Source: an uncultured Lachnospiraceae bacterium
GTDB lineage: Bacteria > Bacillota > Clostridia > Lachnospirales > Lachnospiraceae
Length of the DNA stretch: 41,635 bases
Direction of reading: 5' to 3'
Assembly (NCBI GenBank): GCA_910584915.1
Contig: CAJUDM010000033.1
Location: 1 to 41,635 of the forward strand
The position numbers were made by a program, and so were the translations under genes. Shown piece by piece: positions 36,655-41,635 of this stretch. The notes beneath the pieces are model-generated. The model was not told where the DNA came from, searched no databases, and saw nothing but the letters and a program-made list of their open reading frames with translations. Each line of letters opens with the position of its first letter. Within the stretch, counting starts at the first letter, position 1.

Positions 36655-38922
36655 CTACCTTATATCAACCTGAAATATCCTCGCCATGATCTCGTCCGGG
36701 AACCGCACAACCATCGAAACTCCACCGCAGGACCGGATACGGCTTTCCTCCTCCCGCGGATAGATCTGGTGAACGAATATGCCTTCCTTTCTCTCCTGTC
36801 CTGTGCTTTCGCGCCGATACGCCTCTGTACACACATCCTTCCCCGGGGCATGGCTGTTCTCAACCGGGACACCCATGCGCCGATATGTCCCCATATCCTC
36901 CGGCAGGAGTGGAATCTCCTTCTCTGTCTCCTCCCCGCCCCGTTTCCACACCGCCAGATATCCTTTTTGCTTCCCGGGATTCCAGAGTCCCAGACACAGC
37001 CAGTCATCCTCCGCCTTCGCCAGGCCAAGAGGCCAGTAAGGCACCGCACGGCGGATATCCCCCCGCATGGCTTTATAACAGCCTATCCCTTCTTTTACCA
37101 GCGCAAAACCCTGCTCCGATATCTCCGCCAGATGCCCGCTCTGGTGGATCCGCAGCATCATCGCGTTCACCATATTGAAGACGCATTCCTCCCGCCCCGC
37201 ATCCTTTAACGGGTAGGACCAGACAGCCGCCTGCTCCGGCGCCACCGCCGTGGGCGCGTTGGCGGAGATCATCGCATAGCTGCGAAAATCTTCCTGATCG
37301 CTGGTGGACTGAACGCTGCAGCGGGACAACAGCGCGTAATCCATGCGCAGGCCGCCGCTGGAGCAGTTCTCAACTACAAGATCCGGGTATCGCTCAAACA
37401 CACCATCCAGCCATTTCAGATACGCTCTCTCATGTTGCAAAAGCCCGTCTCCAAAACTGTCCGCCGCGCGCTCCGTCCCGATGCCCGGTTCAATATTGTA
37501 ATCCATTTTGATATAGCCGACGCCGTAGTCCCGGATCACCCTGTCGATCACTTCATCCGCATGTCTGACCACCGCCTGGCAGCGGAAGTCCAGCTGAAAG
37601 CGGCTCCTGTCATATACGCGCTTTCCGTGGCGGGTAAAGAAGGCATCCTCCGGCATCTCCTTCACCTTCGGGCTGTGTATGCCCATCACTTCTATCTCCA
37701 GCCAGATACCGGGGATCATTCCCTTCTCTCTGATATAGTCCGTCACCTCCTTCAACCCTCCGGGAAAACGTTCCCTGCTCTCCTCGTAGGCACCCACGCT
37801 GTCCCACCAGTCTCCGTCGGCGTACCAACCCGCATCGATCACAAAATATTCGCAGCCCGCCTCCGCAGCCGCATCGATCAGCGGAAATTCCTTCTCTGTC
37901 GTGGGATCGGCAAACAGACAGTTCATATAATCGTTAAAAATAACCGGAAGGCTTACATTGTCCTCATTTCTGCGGCGCAGGACCCTTCTGTATCTGGTCA
38001 GCGCGGCAAAACCGTTATCCGCCCTTCCCTGAAAAACTCCTACCGCCGCCGGCACACTCACAAAACTCTCCCCTGGCTTCAACCGCCTGCTGAAATGGGA
38101 CTGGATCTCTGTCGGTCCGCTCAGATTCAGTACAATATAGCCATTCTGATCCGCGATCTCATAGTGCCAGGAACCGTTGTGCTCAATCTGCCAGATCAAT
38201 CCCTCCCCTGTCTCCCGATCCCTCAGGCATCCCATCGGCAGATAATTTTTTGCCGACCAGTTTCCGGTATTTGTCACTTCAACCGTTTTGGACGATCTGC
38301 CGGGCACCGTCTTCTGCATATCCGGCATCCCCAGCTCACAGAGCGTATATTCCCGCCAGTTCAGTTCCTTCTGCCAGCCGTTATGGGGGATCAGGAGGGA
38401 CAGTTTATCCAACGCTTTCTTCTCCCCTCCCTTCCCGATGCCGCTGCAGCTGAATGTCGAGATATATTCTAACGTCTGGTCCTCCGCGCCTTCATTTCTT
38501 ACGCTCTGCCAGATCCTGACAACCGGTATCCCGCTGTAAAACTGGTAAAAACTCTCTACAAACGCGCCGCTCTCCTCACACTTTTCCCTGATCACAAGGT
38601 ATCTTCCCTGCCTGTTTCTCCTATCTTCCATTCCGGCAAACTTCAGGCTCCACCCCGGCGCCGTCACCACATATTTATTCCCGTGGCGCTCAAAGGGCCT
38701 GTCATAGCCGGAAAAATTGAGCTGCACAGGCTGAAACCCCTCCTCCAGCATTTTTTCCGCATCCTCTTTCTCCGGAAACCGCAGTTCCTCCTCCCTGAAG
38801 GGAAGGGCGGAGAAATGCAAAAGCCTGATCCTGTTCTCCCTGGTAACGCCAAAAACAATATATATGCCGTTTTCTTCTATTTCTATCTTTCTCCGCAAGT
38901 TTAAATATGACACTTTTGTCAT
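36655..38922 (-). CDS. alpha-galactosidase, GH36 family
   Basis: A 755-residue GH36 enzyme, predicted to release alpha-galactose from oligosaccharides such as raffinose or galactosylated side chains. The catalytic pair is visible: nucleophile Asp in YIKMDYN (about residue 474) and acid/base Asp in STSDQEDF (about 542). The CEYFVIDAGWYADGDWWDSV and GIWLEIEVMG segments belong to the TIM barrel, with an N-terminal beta-sandwich before it. No signal peptide, so it acts in the cytoplasm on imported sugar. ATG 38920-38922 with GGGAG upstream is preferred to a GTG 33 nt earlier. It lies 100 nt after the GH31 gene in the same operon. Confidence 0.93.
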   Translation of the reverse strand: MTKVSYLNLRRKIEIEENGIYIVFGVTRENRIRLLHFSALPFREEELRFPEKEDAEKMLEEGFQPVQLNFSGYDRPFERHGNKYVVTAPGWSLKFAGMEDRRNRQGRYLVIREKCEESGAFVESFYQFYSGIPVVRIWQSVRNEGAEDQTLEYISTFSCSGIGKGGEKKALDKLSLLIPHNGWQKELNWREYTLCELGMPDMQKTVPGRSSKTVEVTNTGNWSAKNYLPMGCLRDRETGEGLIWQIEHNGSWHYEIADQNGYIVLNLSGPTEIQSHFSRRLKPGESFVSVPAAVGVFQGRADNGFAALTRYRRVLRRRNEDNVSLPVIFNDYMNCLFADPTTEKEFPLIDAAAEAGCEYFVIDAGWYADGDWWDSVGAYEESRERFPGGLKEVTDYIREKGMIPGIWLEIEVMGIHSPKVKEMPEDAFFTRHGKRVYDRSRFQLDFRCQAVVRHADEVIDRVIRDYGVGYIKMDYNIEPGIGTERAADSFGDGLLQHERAYLKWLDGVFERYPDLVVENCSSGGLRMDYALLSRCSVQSTSDQEDFRSYAMISANAPTAVAPEQAAVWSYPLKDAGREECVFNMVNAMMLRIHQSGHLAEISEQGFALVKEGIGCYKAMRGDIRRAVPYWPLGLAKAEDDWLCLGLWNPGKQKGYLAVWKRGGEETEKEIPLLPEDMGTYRRMGVPVENSHAPGKDVCTEAYRRESTGQERKEGIFVHQIYPREEESRIRSCGGVSMVVRFPDEIMARIFQVDIR

Positions 38923-38942
38923 CTTTTTCTCCCATACTCTTT

Positions 38943-38977
38943 GATACCCGGACACGGCACAGCCATATCCGGGTATC
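38943..38977 (-). repeat. 10-bp inverted repeat between the two glycosidase genes
   Basis: GATACCCGGA (38943-38952) and TCCGGGTATC (38968-38977) are perfect complements with a 15-nt centre. They end 21 nt upstream of the GH36 start. No T tract follows. It may shield mRNA from decay, adjust the ratio of the two enzymes, or be a repressor site. Confidence 0.55.
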
Positions 38978-39022
38978 GATCCTGTCTGCTCTATTGCCTG
39001 CCTCTCCTGACGCCGGTATTTT

Positions 39023-41383
39023 CTACAGCGCTACCACAACTTCCCCGCAGTCCGGCGTCACCACAAGCCCGTAATCCTTCGTCTCCGCCGTGCCGCCCGT
39101 CACTTCCTTCACACGGCTGATCCCCGTCAGCACAAATACTGGATGTTTCCGGAGAGCATCCACTCTGAGTGTGATCCTGTTATCCCGTCTCGCCGCCGAT
39201 GCTGTTAGAACCGTTTTCCCGTCCAGGTCAGGCACAAGGCATTCCGCCTCCATGCCCTCATGCAGCATGTACAGGCACAGCTTCACGCCTTCCGCATAGT
39301 CGTAATCCGGCAGCCGTTCCTCGCCCCCGATGGCAAGCAGCGTATTTTCCCTGACAAAAAGCGGCAGGGAAAAATAATCGTAACTATCCCCACACCAACG
39401 TCCGCCTTCCCTTCCCGCCCCGGTCAGAAGGTGTGTCCAGATCCCTTCCGGCAGATAATATTCCGCCTTTCCATCCTCCCTGAACACAGGCGCAACAAGA
39501 ACGCTCTCTCCAAGCATATACTGCATATCCAGATCCTTCATCCCCGGCTCATCCGCAAACTCCAGCACCATCGGGCGCATCATCGGAATCCCGGTCTCAT
39601 GGGAGATCACAGCCTGTCTGTACAGATAGGGCATCAGCCGGCATTTCAGATTGACAAAATACCGCAGCACATCACACGCCTCCTCATCGAACAGCCATGG
39701 CACCCTGTAGCTGGTGGAACCGTGCAGCCTGCTGTGGCTCGACAACAGCCCGAACTGTACCCACCTCTTGTAAATGTCCGGGGACGCCGTCTGTTCAAAT
39801 CCGGAGATATCATGGCTCCAGAAGGAAAAACCGGACATGGCAAAACTCAGCCCGCCCCGCAGCGTTTCCGCCATGGAGGGATAGGTCGCCGAACAGTCTC
39901 CGCCCCAGTGCACCGGAAACTGCTGGCACCCGGCAGCGGCGCTCCTGGCAAATAAAACAGCTTCCTTCTCTCCCTTCACCTCGTCAAGCAGTTCAAACAC
40001 TGCCTGATTGTAGAGGTAGGCATAATGATTGTGCATGGAGAGGGGATCTGCTCCGTTATAGTAAGTCACATCAATCGGTATCCTCTCGCCGAAGTCCGAC
40101 TTAAAGCAGTCCACGCCGACTTCCAAAAGGCTGCGCAGCTTTTCCTGATACCATTTTTTCGCCGCCGGATTGGTAAAGTCCACAACAGCCATACCGGGCT
40201 GCCAGTGGTCGGTCTGTTTTACACCCCTGCCATCCCTGCGCATCAGAAAATAACCGTTCTCCACCCCTTCTTTAAAGAAAGCGGTCCCCTGCGCCACGTA
40301 GGGGTTGAGCCAGGCACAGATCTTTAACCCCTTCTCCCCCTTGTATCGCTTCATCATCCCCGCCACATCGGAGAAAGTACTGTCATCCCATTCAAAATCA
40401 CACCAGTGCAGCCCCTTCATCCAATAACAGTCAAAGTGGAACACCCTGAGCGGGATATCCCGCTGCGCCATACCGTCAATAAAGGAACTGGTAGTCTTTT
40501 CATCATAATTCGTCGTAAAGGAAGTGGTCAGCCACAGCCCGAAACTCCACGCCGGAGGCAGCGCCGGCTTTCCGGTCATATCCGTATAGCGCATCAGTAC
40601 TTCCTTCGGCGTGGGGCCATAGATGAAATGATAGCGGAGCACCTCACCGGGCACGGAAAATCCCACATACTCCACCTTCTCGCTCGCCACCTCAAAAGAA
40701 ACCGGAAGGGTGTGGTCCACATAGATCCCATAGCCCTCGTTTGTCATATAAAAGGGAATGTTCTTATAGGCGATCTGGGAGGAGGTTCCGCCGTCCTCAT
40801 TCCATATATTCACCACCTGCCCGTTCTTCGTGAAGGAGGTAAACTGTTCCCCGAACCCGTAAACTCTCTCCCCCGGTTTTAAGGACAGTTCAGTCACCAT
40901 ATAGGGCTGATAACGGTCGGAGAGATAGTTTTCCTCCGGGAACATGGTGCTGGGCTTTTTGTCATACCGGATATAGCCAAGATTGCGGAAGCCGCATTCT
41001 GTGACAGCCTTACCGCCCGCCTCAAAACGGTAGCTGCCGTTACTTCGATCCAGCCTTACCGTCACCGCGCCGCATTCCATGGCCGCTTCCTCCTCCGTGA
41101 TGTGAACGGAAAATCCTGCCTTTCCTTTTTTAAGCGGCGTCCTCGCCTCATCCGACCTGTAGGCTTCATAATGGCTTGCCGTCACCTGTATATTATTTTC
41201 ACCAAAAGCCGTAAAATCCAGCGTGATCGTCGAGATGTTCATGGCATCCCCCCGCCCTCTGATCGGACGCTCCGGTAAGACCGCCCGCATGCCGCTCTCT
41301 GTCTCTTCCACATAAAATCCCTGGGAAGCATAGGATGCCGTTATTCTTTCACTTCTCAGCCAGTAACCCTCCGTAAATTTCAT
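39023..41383 (-). CDS. yicI: alpha-xylosidase, GH31 family (YicI-like)
   Basis: A 786-residue GH31 enzyme predicted to remove alpha-xylose (for example isoprimeverose units from xyloglucan). It carries the YicI-type signatures: nucleophile Asp430 in FKSDFGERIPIDV and acid/base Asp496 in HWGGDCSAT. Both are offset by 14 from E. coli YicI D416 and D482. RVFHFDCYWMKGLHWCDFEWD and SFWSHDISGFEQTASPDIYKRW complete the active site. No signal peptide, so cytoplasmic. ATG follows AGAGG. It is first in the operon with the GH36 gene. No transporter or regulator is in the window. Related GH31 activities, such as alpha-glucosidase, are less likely given these motifs. Confidence 0.92.
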   Translation of the reverse strand: MKFTEGYWLRSERITASYASQGFYVEETESGMRAVLPERPIRGRGDAMNISTITLDFTAFGENNIQVTASHYEAYRSDEARTPLKKGKAGFSVHITEEEAAMECGAVTVRLDRSNGSYRFEAGGKAVTECGFRNLGYIRYDKKPSTMFPEENYLSDRYQPYMVTELSLKPGERVYGFGEQFTSFTKNGQVVNIWNEDGGTSSQIAYKNIPFYMTNEGYGIYVDHTLPVSFEVASEKVEYVGFSVPGEVLRYHFIYGPTPKEVLMRYTDMTGKPALPPAWSFGLWLTTSFTTNYDEKTTSSFIDGMAQRDIPLRVFHFDCYWMKGLHWCDFEWDDSTFSDVAGMMKRYKGEKGLKICAWLNPYVAQGTAFFKEGVENGYFLMRRDGRGVKQTDHWQPGMAVVDFTNPAAKKWYQEKLRSLLEVGVDCFKSDFGERIPIDVTYYNGADPLSMHNHYAYLYNQAVFELLDEVKGEKEAVLFARSAAAGCQQFPVHWGGDCSATYPSMAETLRGGLSFAMSGFSFWSHDISGFEQTASPDIYKRWVQFGLLSSHSRLHGSTSYRVPWLFDEEACDVLRYFVNLKCRLMPYLYRQAVISHETGIPMMRPMVLEFADEPGMKDLDMQYMLGESVLVAPVFREDGKAEYYLPEGIWTHLLTGAGREGGRWCGDSYDYFSLPLFVRENTLLAIGGEERLPDYDYAEGVKLCLYMLHEGMEAECLVPDLDGKTVLTASAARRDNRITLRVDALRKHPVFVLTGISRVKEVTGGTAETKDYGLVVTPDCGEVVVAL

Positions 41384-41494
41384 CTCTGCCTCTTTTCTGC
41401 GTTATTCCCGCTGTTTTTTCATGTCAGTCCGGCATCCGGAATACATGCCGCTGCCGCTTCGGACTGTTGTTTCTCTACTCCATAATGATTCTTC
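41384..41494 (-). other. leader of the GH31 gene
   Basis: It has no gene. A CAGTCCG/CGGACTG stem with an inner GGCAT/ATGCC stem occupies the middle of this 111-nt stretch. No second promoter with good -35 and -10 hexamers, and no clear catabolite-repression (cre) site, was seen. Confidence 0.4.
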
Positions 41495-41524
41495 AAAAAG
41501 GGCACGGTGGTTCACACCGTGCCC
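41495..41524 (-). terminator. strong intrinsic terminator upstream of the GH31 gene
   Basis: GGGCACGGTG (41500-41509) and CACCGTGCCC (41515-41524) form a perfect 10-bp stem with a 5-nt loop, followed by TTTTT on the minus strand. It either ends a gene beyond the right edge or forms an attenuator in the operon leader, because a promoter-like site lies only about 15-40 nt upstream. Confidence 0.85.
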
Positions 41525-41539
41525 CAAAAAATTTGTTAT

Positions 41540-41568
41540 ATTATACCACCTTTATTCCGCGCCATCAA
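41540..41568 (-). promoter_or_regulatory. candidate promoter upstream of the glycosidase operon
   Basis: TTGATG (41563-41568), a 17-nt spacer and a perfect TATAAT (41540-41545) on the minus strand. A transcript from here would run straight into the terminator at 41495-41524. Bases 41570-41635 hold no recognisable gene; the minus strand is open in one frame and could be a gene end. Confidence 0.55.
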
Positions 41569-41635
41569 TAGCTTTCCACTGTTCGATAGCGTAAGTTTAT
41601 TGTAGGAATAGGACAGACAGAATAGCCCCTTGATC

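Noticed and set aside
41570..41635. Possible tRNA or gene end at the right edge
   Set aside because: No tRNA features; an open minus-strand frame of about 30 codons is too short to judge.

Overview
The window reads as a chromosomal segment of a motile, low-GC Gram-positive anaerobe, most likely a member of the Lachnospiraceae (Clostridia). The evidence is the gene order (rpmG-secE-nusG-rplK-rplA, rplJ-rplL-rpoB-rpoC, rpsL-rpsG-fusA-tuf, all on the minus strand), the acidic C-terminal tails of RpoB and RpoC, the TAAA-N15-nCCGATAn sigma-D promoters, and the FliW/CsrA flagellar arrangement. Species cannot be named from the sequence alone. Nearly everything is on the minus strand; only a FliD-like gene (21578-22888) and a small XRE regulator (24158-24499) lie on the plus strand.

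Layout, left to right. (1) 1-3440: an accessory, visibly AT-rich patch. It holds a truncated IS1182-type transposase ended by a GC-rich palindrome at the window edge, then a two-gene operon encoding an unknown 127-residue protein and a SAMHD1/YwfO-like HD phosphohydrolase, with its own promoter, repeated operator-like palindromes and terminator. (2) 3440-21440: the translation/transcription core. Reading with transcription: promoter, rpmG, secE, nusG, rplK, rplA, terminator; a capA-like gene; promoter plus L10 leader with attenuator, rplJ, rplL, hairpin; promoter, rpoB, rpoC; promoter plus structured leader, rpsL, rpsG, fusA; promoter, tuf, terminator. Four 16-bp degenerate palindromic repeats stand between rpsL and rpsG. 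(3) 21450-24520: a sigma-D-driven FliD-like gene, UDP-galactopyranose mutase (glf) and an XRE regulator. (4) 24525-35240: late flagellar genes. A sigma-D promoter precedes flgM-flgN-flgK1-flgK2-flgL-fliW-csrA, and a second precedes flaG-fliD-fliS, followed by a FliT-position coiled-coil gene. (5) 35260-41635: a VWA protein overlapping an M48/YgjP-type metallopeptidase gene, then a GH31 alpha-xylosidase and a GH36 alpha-galactosidase in one operon. A promoter-like site followed at once by a strong terminator hairpin stands upstream of them.

How the parts work together. The core block supplies ribosomal proteins, elongation factors, RNA polymerase subunits, NusG and SecE, with several internal promoters allowing separate control; the L10 leader gives autogenous control of rplJL. 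The flagellar block encodes the hook-filament junction (FlgK, FlgL), cap (FliD), chaperones (FlgN, FliS, a FliT candidate), the anti-sigma factor FlgM and the FliW-CsrA switch. Three sigma-D promoters with identical 15-nt spacing tie the flagellar operons and the isolated FliD-like gene into one regulon. The glycosidase pair probably trims alpha-xylose and alpha-galactose side chains from plant oligosaccharides.

Most worth a second look: the sigma-D-controlled FliD-like paralogue, the HD phosphohydrolase/partner pair with palindromic operators, the 16-bp repeat array inside the str operon, the 47-residue duplication in FliD, and the promoter-terminator leader upstream of the GH31 gene.
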